A DNA stretch of 64,000 nt. Origin: Hypholoma sublateritium FD-334 SS-4 (Eukaryota > Basidiomycota > Agaricomycetes > Agaricales > Strophariaceae). The stretch covers positions 69,188 through 133,187 of the forward strand of contig KN817615.1 of the NCBI GenBank assembly GCA_000827495.1, written 5' to 3'. Every line of letters begins with the position of its first letter. Position 1 is the first letter of the stretch. A program made the translations under genes and the position numbers. This document shows, in pieces, positions 1-11,755 of this stretch. The notes beneath the pieces were generated by a model. It ran no database searches. It was not told where the DNA came from and saw nothing but the letters and a program-made list of their open reading frames with translations.

Positions 1-1977
1 CGCGTGCAGCTTGCGAGCGCGTTCATTGCGAGTCTACTCGCAGGCAAGTGGACGGGCATGGGCGAGACTGAGGCGTGCGGGACTGGCACATGGGTCCATG
101 CCGCGAACATCAACGCCGCACCCGCGAATGGTATGCCAAGTCAGGGCTACTGGGACGAGGGTGTCCTCGACATCGTCGGTGGGAGCCGCGAAGAAGGCCG
201 TCGTGTGCGCGGTTGGCTGGGCGATGTCGATGTTTCTGGCGGTGCGCGGAAAGTGGGCACCGTGGCACGGTACCTCGTCGAGCGCTACGGGTTCGATTCA
301 GGTGAGCCTGCTCGTTTAAAAATAGCGGACTCTTCTGAATGTGGGGGCAGAAACGATTGTGGCTCCGTTCACAACGGATTACCTCGCGTCGTACTTGTCA
401 GTCCTGCCCTCGGCGGGCGACGCCGTCTTCTCCTTCGGCCCGATGGATGCGGTGCTTGCCCCTGCCCAGCACTACATTCCAACACGGCTGTACAATCTTA
501 TTCCCCACCCTGCACAAGATGCCAACGAAAAGCGCAAGTACATTGCGGTGCTTACAAGCCGGTAAAGTGGGGTGTTTGTCTTTGACTGCATTTTCTGACA
601 TTTGGCCAGAAACGCGGACGTACCGCGGGCGCTTGTACGTGACATGTACACCAAAAGCTGGAGTGCGTTTGACCGCCTTGTGGCGATTGTTCCCCCAGGC
701 GGCTCGATTGGGTACGTGCTACCCTAGATCGATCGGACGCCGTACTGACCCTGAAAAGACTGGACGACAAGCTGTTCAGCTTCTGGCATCTGCAGCCCGA
801 CACATACCCCCTCGCGCGCGTCAAGGGCATCTACCGCTTTGAGACGGGCGTGAAGGTGACCGAGTTCCGTGACCTTCGCGCCAACCCGCGCTGCCTGCTC
901 GAAAGTCAGCTGCTCTCGTTCCGCGTCAAGTGGGCGCGTCTCGTCACGTCGGGGGTCCTCGGTGCTGCACGCAAGGCGGGCATCAGCCCTACGCCACCAC
1001 CGTCGCTGACGCCGTCGCAGGGCCGCACATCATCTGTGCTTTCCAGCTTCGGGCTCCCGTTCGACCCGTACGACCCTGCGCCGCTCCCCACGCGCGTCCT
1101 CGCGACGGGCGCCGCTGCCAACTTCCCCAGCGTCGCGAATCTCGTGGGCGATGTGTTCAACGCGCCCGTGTACGTGCCCGTGACGCAGATCGACTCCGCG
1201 CAGGTCGTCCCGCACCGCAACGCGCCCGCCCACGGGTTCCCAAGTCGCGCGGCGCTCGGGGGCGCGTACACTGCGCGCTGGGTGTGGGGCCGGGACGCGG
1301 GTGTCGGCGCACTCGGCGGTTTCGAAGACGAGGCACGCCGTCTGCTCGGCAAGCGCTGGGTTGCCTCGGGTGGGGCACCGTTGCGCACGCATGTGGGCGC
1401 TACCGGGGTGCCGTCATCGACCGGCGGCGCGCCCGGGAGCGGCGCCAACAGCGGGGCGAGCACGCCGTTCCCCCTTGGCGCGCGCTCGGCGCTCGGGAGC
1501 ACGGTCTTCGTCGAGGAGGACGAGGACGAGGAGATCGAGCGCGAGCGGCGCGGGCTCGGCCTGGGCGGGTACGGCGCGCTGGGTCCGGGCGTCATCGGCG
1601 GCGGTGCGTTCGGCGGCGTGTATGCCGACCCGCGCGGGCGCACGCAAACGGGCTCGACGGCGGAGACCATCAGCTCGGGGCCGGCGCCGTCCTCTGCATT
1701 CACGACGCCGGATCTTGGCGGGTTCGGTGGGGTGTACAGCGGGAGCGGGGGCCTCGCGCCGCCGAGCGCGGGGGCAAATGGCGGCAACGGCGGCGCAGGC
1801 ACACCGACGACGCCCACGCCGCTTACACCCGTTGTCGCGCTCGCCACGGGCGACGCAGAGGCGCAGCTCGGCCTCGCGAAGGTCGCGGACTCGGACTTCG
1901 ACTCGTTCATGGCGTACGCGTCGATCGTGCCCGAGTACGCGCGACTCGAGACGATGGTCGTGAAGGGCATCGTATAA
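1..1977 (+). CDS. XKS1: D-xylulose kinase, FGGY family (5' end outside window)
   Basis: This is the C-terminal part (610 codons) of a xylulokinase, which phosphorylates D-xylulose to xylulose 5-phosphate for the pentose phosphate pathway. Four exons join in frame: 1-301, 351-561, 610-711 and 759-1977. Introns are 47-49 nt. Family landmarks include ASLLAGKW and the alanine-rich GTWVHAANINAAP stretch, FDSETIVAPFTTDYLAS, the sugar-kinase-like segment AVFSFGPMDAVLAP, ALVRDMYTKSWSAFDRLVA, and RANPRCLLESQLLSFR near the second ATPase lobe. After SRAALGGAYTARW the protein carries about 150 residues of Gly/Ser/Thr-rich sequence with an acidic patch (VEEDEDEEIERERR). It then ends in a conserved-looking tail, FMAYASIVPEYARLETM. 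The window edge cuts the N-terminal lobe. The gene is GC-rich with strong third-position G/C. The identification is by resemblance to fungal XKS1 proteins. Confidence 0.85.
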
Positions 1978-3160
1978 CCCCGCGCCGTGCCGCTGTCGTC
2001 GTCGTCCGCCGTCGTCCGTCGTGCCTGCTGTCCTGCTCTCATGTTGCTCTCGCTCGTGCTTATGCTTTCCTCTCTTCGCTTTTCGCCCGGTACAGAACCT
2101 GGTTCCACACATGCCACTCTACACCCCACGCCACACGCTTCTAGGCCCGTCCGCCGCACCGCAAAAGTAGACCCGGCCCTGCCCAGCTCTCTCTCCCCGT
2201 CGTTATTTTCCGTATAATTTATGGTATAGGCTGCTTTTTTACATACCCGCTCGAATAACTACGTACATACACACATAAACGCATATACCTGCGCGGACAC
2301 CCTGTATATACCTGCTTCCCCGCCCGCATGCATATCTACTTACATTTACTTACTCGCCTAGATGGGCAAGCAGGGATGGAAAACGGGTGCGCGCGCTGTC
2401 GTCCAGCGAATACATAGAGTTTCTGCGTGGCCGATATTTATGATGGTGTATGTACCCAGGCCCTGATCGTTGGAAGCAGGGCGCTTGAAGGCGGATGGTC
2501 GTTCTTACTTCCGCCGATGTGGCGGTGTAGTTAGTTAATTATACACTTCCGTATGCACAAATGGTGGACAATTTTGCGACACGCAGAACACCGCAAAGTA
2601 CACCGCAATAGCGTCTCGGGCGCTCTGTGATCTTTCCCTTGACCCCTGTTCAACTCGCAGGCGGATAATCTTTGAGGGTACACGGAGGAAATCAACGAAC
2701 AGTTATTTCGGTACGATCGCTTTGATACATCATGAAGCCTGAGGCCTGAGGCTGCAAAAACATCTGGCTGCAGCCTAGAAGGCGGCGTAAAAACACTATC
2801 TTATCGATTCCATCATCGCGTCATTAATACGCCTTGGCGACGAACCTTAGTTCATCTACGCCTTCACCTGACCCACAAGATGGGCGAGGTTGGCTGCAGT
2901 ACTCGTGCATGATGGCACAAAGAAGCAAGGCCAAGCCCGGAGTGTCATACGGCAGATGCGCGTGTATGAGGTGGGCGATCGCTGATGACCCACAATTCTG
3001 GGGTCGTACCCTTTACATGACGGTGGGCACCCGGAGATGTGCGATGAGAAGACCTTTCGCTCAAAATCGCCTCCGGATATAAAAGTGCGCTTTGGCAAAC
3101 GGGAAGCGCAGCAATACTTCTCTACCCAAAAACTAGTACCCACCCCACCGCACAGAAGAT
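1978..3160. other. intergenic region between xylulokinase and lectin genes
   Basis: The first 250 bases are pyrimidine-rich and fit the 3' UTR of xylulokinase. No open frame with splice sites or family resemblance was found in the rest. The last 90 bases hold the TATA box of the lectin gene. Confidence 0.5.
3078..3084 (+). promoter_or_regulatory. TATA box of the lectin gene
   Basis: TATAAAA lies 77-83 bases upstream of the lectin ATG at 3161. The alcohol oxidase and dioxygenase genes in this window have TATA boxes at a similar distance from their start codons. Confidence 0.5.
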
Positions 3161-3770
3161 ATGGTCAACATCGAGAACGGCGCACGCTATGTCATTGTCA
3201 ACGCCAAGAGTGGGACCGTTGTGGACCTCTCCGGTGCGGACAACAGATCCAGTACGCTTATATGACTTCCATGTGTCCTTTTTATCCTCACCATCTAATC
3301 CAGTCATCGGCTACGGCCCTAACGGAGGCGAGAACCAACAGGTATATTCAAATATTTCCCTAGACAAAAACACGCATGTCTGATGCAGCATTTAGTGGGA
3401 AATGGAGCGAGTCGACGGAGGTTGGCACATCAAGAACGTCAAGACGGGGCTGTATCTGTCGCTTGAAGGGCAGGCACTGGACAACACGGGCGTAATCGGA
3501 TACTCCCAGCCATTTCTGTGGCACATCTGGGACGATGAAAAGGACAGCAGCACCATCAGGTAACTATCTCATGTTGGCTTGATCGATGGTGGGGCGCTTA
3601 CCAATGTTCCTCGCAGAATATGTGTCCCTGGCACTCAGCAAAACCTTGACCTGTCCGACTTCGGCAGCCCTGCGCCCGGCACTCCCATCAAAATCTGGGG
3701 ACGCTGGGATGGCGAGAACCAGACGTGGAGAGTAGAGCGCGGTACGTGCATGAACTCTCCCGCAGTGTGA
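3161..3770 (+). CDS. ricin-B-type beta-trefoil lectin
   Basis: Four exons (3161-3251, 3304-3341, 3396-3559, 3617-3770) give a 148-residue protein that resembles mushroom ricin-B-like lectins of the Clitocybe nebularis type. Three beta-trefoil repeats are visible. The first has GARYVIVNAKSGTVVDLSG..NRSIIGYGPNGGENQQWEME. The second is GGWHIKNVKTGLYLSLEG. The third is RICVPGTQQNLDLSD..TPIKIWGRWDGENQTWRVER. The (N)QxW motif that closes QxW repeats appears in repeats 1 and 3. There is no signal peptide, as is usual for cytosolic fruit-body lectins of this group. No catalytic chain is attached, so this is a carbohydrate-binding protein only. The last 28 codons contain a GT..AG pair only 24 nt apart and in frame (about 3742-3765), so either reading ends at the same stop. 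Confidence 0.85.
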
Positions 3771-5484
3771 TGGATTCGCTTATCGGACGCGCTTATCTAG
3801 TTTGAGATATGTTATGGTATTCATTGGTATATGCACCACAATCAGCTAGCCGTGGAAGCATCACGCGCAATATAATGTACCAATGTGAATGTATAAACCA
3901 ATAGAATTGAATTGACTATGTGCACTCTAACAATCCGGCAGAATGATTATTGCTTCGTGTAAGAAATAGGCGCTCGATCTATTTATAGAAGTTATTACTA
4001 GGTATATCGACATGTTCACTAATCACAGTTTCTTCCGTCACACAACTTTGTGTGGTTGAGAGCGAATGGCGTAATTTCCTGTTATCCCTCGCAACGATTT
4101 GTTTTCTCTTACTTATCCCGCGAACAAATTGGCATCTGTGAACGCCTCCCGTTGTCGACATTACGGAGAAAGCTTCGCGAATTACAATTTACATACCCTA
4201 AGTAATAAGTAGTAGTAGTCTGCGAATGCTCGTCGTCCCCACCAGTTGATAACGTTGATGTCTGAAGCGTCGACGAAAATCTTTGAAACTGAGATCCGCA
4301 TATAAATGCTCGTGTCCGGCGATGGTCTGACATAGCCGGTAAACGACTGAAATAGGCCGCCAGCCGCGCAAGAGCGCAATGACAGCGAGACATGAAATAT
4401 CTGCCAGAATCTACCTGGGGCTAATAAAATTTCATGTCTTCCATCCTTTCCTTCTAAAAAATCCCTCTATCACATTTTTGTGTTAAGCCCTCCTATTACC
4501 CATATTTCGTTTGTTGGCACCGATGTGCAAGCCAGTCTACAGCATTTGCGGCGAACCAGGCAGGAAAGTGCAATGAGACTCCGGTCTGAATCGCTCTGAT
4601 GCAGTAGTAAAAGAAGGTTCAAAGGCTCCAATGCCAGTCGAGGAACCCAATTTTGAGGAAACTTCTTCACGGCCGCATGCCGTGGACTGATCGAAGCTCG
4701 GGATGAATAAGAGATCTACCTCCACGCATGCATCGAGGACCCCCGTACACCAGCGCCCTCTAGGTCTGGCATAGACATCCCCCTTTTTTTTGCCTCAGTT
4801 CGCGCTCTGCCGCGTAGATACGAAGCCAGACGCTACGCCACGACTAGCACACTTACACCCTTCTTGTTACTCTCGCTCTTAGCATGTTCAAGTTGATAGC
4901 ACGAGCAGAGAGAGATGCTACATAACTGTGCCTCTAGCATCTTCTCGGTGACTTGGGGTCGCTGATTGACGCAGTAGAAACGAATGCTTGGTGACATTGG
5001 AATAGACCAAAAAACGCGCCACGGTGTGCTCCTGCGAACTCTTCACTTTCCGGTTAGATAGACCTAATAAGTAGTATTCATGCAAGACGAACAGAGTGAG
5101 CTACGTATCGACGAATATCCGTCCAACCCCGAGCACTGCGGCCGCGACGAGCTTGCAGAGCAAAATGGCGACAAAGCAGTTGCCCACAAAGCCTGAGGTA
5201 GGAAGGACACAGGCGAGCCCGCGTTCACTCTCTCATCGCTCCGTTACTCCCAGAGCCGTGAAAGATGCGACCTGAGAATGCAGCACAGTTGCTGCTTCGA
5301 TGTTGAGAGTAAGAGGAAGGCGGACGCGAAAATTTATAGCCTGATTTTTGTCCGGACCAAATTATTTTAGGCCCAGTTTGTCGCTTGATGTGGACATTAT
5401 TGCCATCAAAGTATTTGGCCAACTGCCGTCACGCATAAGTATCTCTCGAATTGTACTCTCTACGCTCACCCAACGCTCACCTAA
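3771..5484. other. 1.7-kb region without a supported gene
   Basis: All six frames hold only short ORFs without splice logic or recognisable motifs. The 3' flank of the lectin is AT-rich. The last few hundred bases presumably contain the promoter of the cyclophilin gene. No repeat with clear ends was seen. Confidence 0.4.
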
Positions 5485-6482
5485 ATGTCTACTTCACCGC
5501 GCCCCGTTGTCTTCATGGACGTCAATATCGGCGAAACCCCCGCTGGAAGACTGAAAATGGAGCTGTTCAGCGACATCGTGCCTAAGTTTGTCTTGTCACC
5601 GGATCTCGCTCTTTCAATAAATGGACTGAACAAGGATACAGGACTGCAGAGAACTTTAGGCAACTGTGTACTGGAGAGTTTCGGTACGCTGTCATCTATC
5701 AGCAATCAAGGAAACGTACTAAGTATATGCAGAGTCAATTCCAGGCCGCAAGGATACAAGGGTGCAACTTTTCATCGGTGAGCAGTAGCTGACGTCGTTT
5801 CGATATACTCGCTGCTAACAAACGACTTGTAGAGTGTAGGAGCATATCTATCACTTCGATCTGACTACTCATTGTAGTGATGTAGGGTGCCTAACTTCAT
5901 GTGTCAAGGCGGGTATCGTCGCAATGGATGTGCATACCTGAACTGATCCTAGCCTTACTCATATGCAGGGGGCGACTTTCTGAAAGGCGATGGTACCGGA
6001 TCGTTTTCGATATACGGAGACAAATTTCCAGTATGATTGCTCCTCATCTTTACGCTGGCCTGCCCTTCACACTCTTTCAAAGGACGAAAACTTCCAAGAA
6101 AAGCACACAGGACCTGGCCTGCTATCAATGGTGAGCATCAGTTACTTCATGCAACTTATACAGGCTAACACTCTTCATCCAGGCTAATTCAGGACCCAAT
6201 ACTAACGGCTGCCAGGTAAGTCCTGTGGCACTATCTGGTGACACCAACCTCAACATCGCACGCGCAGTTCTTCATAACAACGTCAAAAGCCGACTTCTTA
6301 GATGGGAAGCATGTTGTTTTCGGAAAGGTCGTTGATGGAATGTTGACGCTGCGGAAGATCGAGAACGTCCCAACTGGCCCTAATAACAGGCCCAAATTGG
6401 TTGTAAAAATCACTGGTGCGCCGCTCTTCTTTCGCTGCCCTGGGTGCTTACCTATTCCCTGTCAGAATGCGGGGAGATGTAA
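5485..6482 (+). CDS. PPIH: cyclophilin H-type peptidyl-prolyl cis-trans isomerase
   Basis: This is a cyclophilin of the U4/U6 snRNP-associated H type. Ten exons are inferred: 5485-5585, 5642-5683, 5733-5777, 5833-5835, 5886-5908, 5969-6030, 6083-6130, 6183-6215, 6268-6415 and 6466-6482. They give 173 residues; human PPIH has 177. Visible landmarks are [45 protein letters not shown] (catalytic Arg), [41 protein letters not shown] and the H-type ending [16 protein letters not shown]...TECGEM. Two oddities are needed to keep the family sequence intact: a 3-nt exon (AGT at 5833-5835), and an intron starting with GC (5909-5968). The expected role is proline isomerisation during spliceosome assembly. 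Confidence 0.9.
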
Positions 6483-6675
6483 ATCCGCAATTCTTCTCTT
6501 CGTCTTCCACGACTCAACTCCGGTCTCATGTATCAATACGAAATACAATCTTGATACAAATATCTCAAGGACGGTGATACAAATGATACATACGTTAGCA
6601 AGCTGCGCCATATATACACGGCTACAAGGACTTCTCGGGCGTACAGCTTGCAGGCTTACAAAAAATGCGGGCCGC

Positions 6676-9600
6676 TCAGCGAACTTGCTGGGTAGCGGGG
6701 ACGCCCTTGGGAATGGGAGCATGTGGCACTGGAGCATGAGGAACCTTGATCTTGAGGCCTGCATTTCAATGTCAGTGCGATGCGCGAAGAACACCTGACC
6801 GAATGTTTATCTTACCTAGTTCTTCTGCAATCAACGAAGCACCCTTCTCGCCGACGAGAAGAGCAGAAGAGTAGGTATTGGTGCCGAGATTGTCCTAGGA
6901 AAGTAGGTATGAAATGAACATCAGCGTTTCGACGGGTCTCCAGGGGTACACGCACGGGGCAGATACTCAGGTCAACACATTTCAAGTTCTCCGTGCCGAA
7001 AACATTGAGGCGCTCGTCGACGACACCGCCCTGTTCTCTGGGCTTCATCGCGCATGTTCCTGATTTGCACGTCAGCACACTGGCACCCCCCGCAAGCTTG
7101 CGGTGATGCGCTTACCGAGACTGTGCCAGGTAGTCTCAACGTGGTCCGAAATCCAGTCGTCGATTGCCTTGTCGTCTTCCTCGGTGTACTTGATTTCGTC
7201 GTGGACCAGATCAGGGTTGTATGGCTCGCCGGGGCTGCACTCGCACATCAGCGCCGCAATTGTGAATGAATTCACGGGCCGCGCTTACCGGTGCCAGGTA
7301 CCCATGTGGATACCGACCGTGAAGGCGTTCGGGAGCAACTCCTTCGCGGTTCTGATGTCGATGTCGCGCGCAGCGGCAGGCGATGCGGGGTGGAAGTGCG
7401 GATGGTGCGAGGTCAGCTCGCCGCGGAACGCGTCCATGCGGCGCGCGATCTCGCGCGTCTTCTTGTAGCTCCAGCGGATCGGCGCGAAGTCTGCCTTGTC
7501 GTTCATGAAGCCGCTGTCGAATGTGGGCTCCTTGTACGGATCGGGCGAGCTGATGTGGATCTGGGCGAGGGTTTAGCAGATGGTCACGTTGTGGATAGGG
7601 GTGGCGCACCTTGCCGCGACTGGCGGGGTATTCCAAGTATTGGAACCTGTTATAATCGGTGAGTGGAACGACACGAGAGCACGAATCAACATGGAAGCTG
7701 ACATGGTGATGTATTTTCCGGGGGGAAGGAGAGCATGGTCGGCGTAGGCTACAGGAGAGCGGTCAGTATTTGCAAACAAAATGTACTATTGATAACCGCG
7801 AACCTCCAGAAACGATGGAACCGAACCTAAGGAACAAACAATCATCAGAGCAATTTCTCGTATAAAATAGAAAATAGTGCGCACATCACAGGCTTGTCGG
7901 GCTTGTCCTTGAAATACTTGTCCCAGAGCGCGTTGAACTCGGGACCCATCTCTTTCAACTCCGCCTCGGTAGGGCGAATCTGAAATGAACGTGAGTCGGT
8001 TTCCACGATGCGAGTGAGAAAACATCCACCTTGAAGCCGGCGTCGATCGCGTTGGAGGACAGTCTTGCCTTTTCAGGGCTAACCTCCCACTCTTGGAAGA
8101 GCTGAACATGACATATTAGGATTTGTTTTCAGCCCGCTCGGATACTCGGGCCGCACCTCTTTCTGGACCTCCTTGTCGCCGCGGAGGAAGTCATCCAGAG
8201 TCGTACTTTCGTTGGACACACGGTAGACTATCTCGAGGGTCAGACACATAAAAATTCTGCGGGTGAAAAATCTTCTTACTGGACAGCGTGGTGTAGTGGT
8301 CCTGATATTGCTCGCTATTGCGACCACCAATCAATCAAGTGACTCTTGCGCACGAGAAATAAACGTACCCGACACCTGGAAGGTCGCTGACGCAGTTAAG
8401 GCCAAGCTTCTCCATCAGCCCTTTGCTGCCAACACCGGAGCGCTCGAGGATCTGGGGGGTACCGAGAGTACCACTGCTCAGGACGACGCACTTGCGTGCG
8501 CGGACAATGGTCTCCTTGAATTGACCGCCGTTGGCGCGGTTCTTCGCGGGGACATACGCAACGCCGACGGCCTTGTTGCCCTCGAAGATCACGCGGGACA
8601 CGCGCGCGTTGGTGCGGAGGTACAGGTTCGACTGTACGTCCATTACACTGTGGACGTAAGCTGAATCCGCCAACGTTAATATTTTTTCTGACTTCGCCAG
8701 TAATAAAAATCAGGCGCACCTGTGGCGGCGTCGCTACGCCTTCCTGTGTGCCTATTGATGTACTTGGCCCAGATTTCCGAGGCATGGGAGGTGTCCAAAT
8801 CCTGAATATCGTCTGGAATGGCACAGGCCTTGAATAATATTGCTTTACCAGACCCAGAAAGTACGCACCCGAGAAGGGAATGCCAACGGCATCTGACGCC
8901 CTCAGGAAGTCCTGGGCGAGCGCGGTAATAGTTCCACCGTTGCTGATGGCAATCGGGCCGTCATATCCATGACTGTCGTTGTTGGTGGGTTTCTGATAGT
9001 TCTCAAGCTATTCAATAAAATGCTAATATTAACAAAGAAGCGACCCCGCATCATGAGAAAGAAACGTGCCCGCTTCATGAGTGGGAGAAGGTCTATAACG
9101 AGCTTATCAGCGCTTTGCCTTCGGCGCGAATGCAATTGGACACACCCTTAGCGGTCCAACCAGGCGACTTGAAGTCATCTGGACGGTCAAAATTAGTGAG
9201 AGAACGAGCTGCTATTTTCAATTGATGTGCATACCCCAATCAGAAGCGGATGCCTATTTGGAGTGGTTAGAATGCGCGCCAAGTATACTGCGGGGCCACT
9301 TGAACTTACCCTAGTGTACATCTATACGTTGTGGAATGGTTAAACTGTCGGGCACTGTGGTCTGACACGAAACATTCTGAACGAACCTGGAAGTTGATAC
9401 TAGAAAAAAGGCGTCAATATTGCCTTGAGATTCAAAGTACGAACGTATCATACCTGCTTCCACCACCGAGGATGTTTGCACATCTGCGAGAACTCAGTAC
9501 ATCCTCCTAGGAAATTGAAAATAAGTCTTACGGAACGATGCTCTGCCTTCCGCGTAGGTGGGAGGATTGCATGGTGTCGACGTAGAATTTGGCCTTGTCG

Positions 9601-9957
9601 TTGCTGCGAAAGGGCCTCGGTAATCCGAATGAGAGGAGACGACAGACAGGACGTACATTCCATCGCGTTGCATGTTCTTGACGAAGATACCGGGCCTGTA
9701 GACCCAGGGGTCGTCACGGTTGTTCGCGCCGCCTGTTTAGTGTTTTCACAACGGCTAAGGAAGGGCGTGATGATAAAATACCTTCGATGAGCATGACCTT
9801 TAAGCTCGGGTCAGCATAAGCCAGACGACCAGCGACGACACATCCTACAGTCGAGTTAGAACATAAGTGCCACTACGAGGTGCATAAATCAACAAGATAG
9901 TTTACCTGCGGGACCACCGCCACACACGATGACATCAACTTCATCAGGGTGACCCAT
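6676..9957 (-). CDS. AOX: alcohol (methanol) oxidase, GMC oxidoreductase
   Basis: This minus-strand gene is cut by many introns. It begins [26 protein letters not shown], the Rossmann FAD-binding motif, with the first exon at 9906-9957 and the second at 9782-9844. It then reads [13 protein letters not shown]. Central segments include [23 protein letters not shown] and [20 protein letters not shown], the second GMC signature. The C-terminal catalytic pair is present: His in TTWHSLGTCAMKP and Asn in [13 protein letters not shown]. The protein ends [17 protein letters not shown], typical of the basidiomycete alcohol oxidase subfamily (CAZy AA3_3). The enzyme oxidises methanol and short primary alcohols to aldehydes and makes H2O2, which in wood-decay fungi can feed peroxide-based lignocellulose attack. 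No signal peptide is visible. The internal exon borders were not all resolved. The gene converges on PPIH. Confidence 0.88.
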
Positions 9958-11755
9958 AGTAATTCAGTGAAATTGGCTGTGAGGCGGTTTCAAAAAAGTG
10001 AAAAGAACTGGGTTAGAGCTCTGAAGTTGGATGTCGTTGGTTGGTGGATTTATATATGTTCCAGAATAGATCTGCTGGTTTAGACTCCACGATATAAATC
10101 CATAATGGGAGGTAAGAATGGATCTGACCAACAAAACGCAGCAGTACCAACATCATTAAGGTCCGGTTTTCCCGTCATATGATGGCACTAGTGGGAGGAA
10201 AACGATATATAGTGTATCCAAAGACGTCAATCCGTAGCCAGGCTCTGAGGCTGATTACTCTCAAATTAGGTCGAGAGCATGGCATGGGTACCGCGCTTTC
10301 GAGGCTTCGCCGAGCGGCGTGAGATGGACGAGATAGGGGAAAGAGGGCCAGGATCGCTTCGAACTACAGGCAGCTGACACGAAGTAGAGATAGCCGTGGT
10401 ATCTGCAGATTTAAAGCGAAGCCAATTGTCAAGAGGTGTTGGTATAATGGAGATTAGGGAGAAACTTTCCGACAAAATTAGAAACTTTCGTGGGGCTTCC
10501 AAGATGCGTACCCTGGCAAACAACTATATGTGCGATATCGCGTGGGCGGTTCGAGGATGAGCCTAGAGCCTATGCCACTTGCCATTTGTTTGGAAGGAAG
10601 CAGATGATGCGTCTTGAGGTTGCGACAAGAAACCCGGCGCCAAGGAATGCATCGAATGTGGGGTAAGAATGTGGGGTCAATTAAAAGCGGGGTAAAATGC
10701 CGTTCACATGCTCGGTATGTTCAAACCCAGTCTTCAGAGATACATTGCGGAAGAACATTTTATGCACAATCGCGTCCGGAGCGCTGTTCCAATGACCTGC
10801 GCCAATGTTATTCTTGGGAATCCATCGTGACTTCAACTGGTTAGAAGTGAATATGGTGAGAAAGCAATTAGCCCGCCGCGGTGGGAATAGGTCCCAAAGT
10901 TCGATCGAGAGGAAGGCGATGGGGATTGGAGTACTGTGAAACGAGTCATCAGCATCTACGCCACCGGTAAACAGACTGTTTTAAAACGTTGTGTGGGTTC
11001 ACTCGGCTGAGGCTAAGATAACAAGCCCACAAATTTCTTGAAGCAAAGCAGGTCCAAGCTGAATTTTGAGACACACCCAATTCAGACAGCACGAGGTACA
11101 CCATAACATTCATCCCTCGGTTCAGATCCGTGGCTCTCAGAAATATTCGGGATTGGAATATTTCGATTGGTGTGCTGAGGTGCATGCAAGTTATTGACAC
11201 CGTGACAAACTCGGCGCTCTATCTTGAGACCTCTGACCATGGGTTGAATTGCATAATTCTGATGTTCTAAGAAGACATATACACTTTAATGATCTTTCAC
11301 AGGCCTGGATTGGAAGCAAATGAGGAACTGTACTCACAATAAATAGCTCGGGTTTCTCTGCGAGTGTTTTGAGCCAATGTTAGCAGCTAGTAAGGTTTAG
11401 CTGAGCGCGTTGGTGGTGGTGTCATCAAGGGGGAAATTCAACGCCCGCTTTGCGCCCTGCCGAATGATTTTGCCGTCCGATTCTGTCTGCCGAGCCTGCC
11501 CTCGAATTTCCTTGTCGATGGCCGACGTAAGTAGCCTTAAATTTGATAGGAAGTTAAGCAACCGTGCACCTTGTCCGCGTTTTCTTCTTCCTTTTGGCTT
11601 CCTTTATTTTGTATTGTCAGGATCGTCATATTTTGACTGCAACATCGGTCAAACGGCAAAACGGGGCCATAAATGGTTTCACATGGCCGGAATGGTCTTG
11701 GGCATCACCATGACGTCCATACTTACGGCCCTCTTATGACTCCCTTAAGCTCGTA
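9958..11755. other. 1.8-kb divergent intergenic region
   Basis: This stretch separates the divergent alcohol oxidase and FAB1 genes. The part next to 9957 is the alcohol oxidase promoter. The rest has only short ORFs with no family resemblance. A degenerate gene cannot be excluded, but none was recognised. Confidence 0.4.
10049..10056 (-). promoter_or_regulatory. TATA box of the alcohol oxidase gene
   Basis: On the minus strand the sequence TATATAAA lies 92-99 bases upstream of the alcohol oxidase ATG (9955-9957). Confidence 0.5.

Noticed and set aside
906..2159. 417-codon minus ORF antisense to xylulokinase
   Set aside because: It mirrors the GC-rich sense gene; its protein is Pro/Arg/Ser-rich with no domain, and the sense strand has matching exons.
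3161..3770. Reading the lectin as part of a two-chain ricin-type protein
   Set aside because: Only the sugar-binding beta-trefoil is present. No enzymatic chain lies in or beside the gene.
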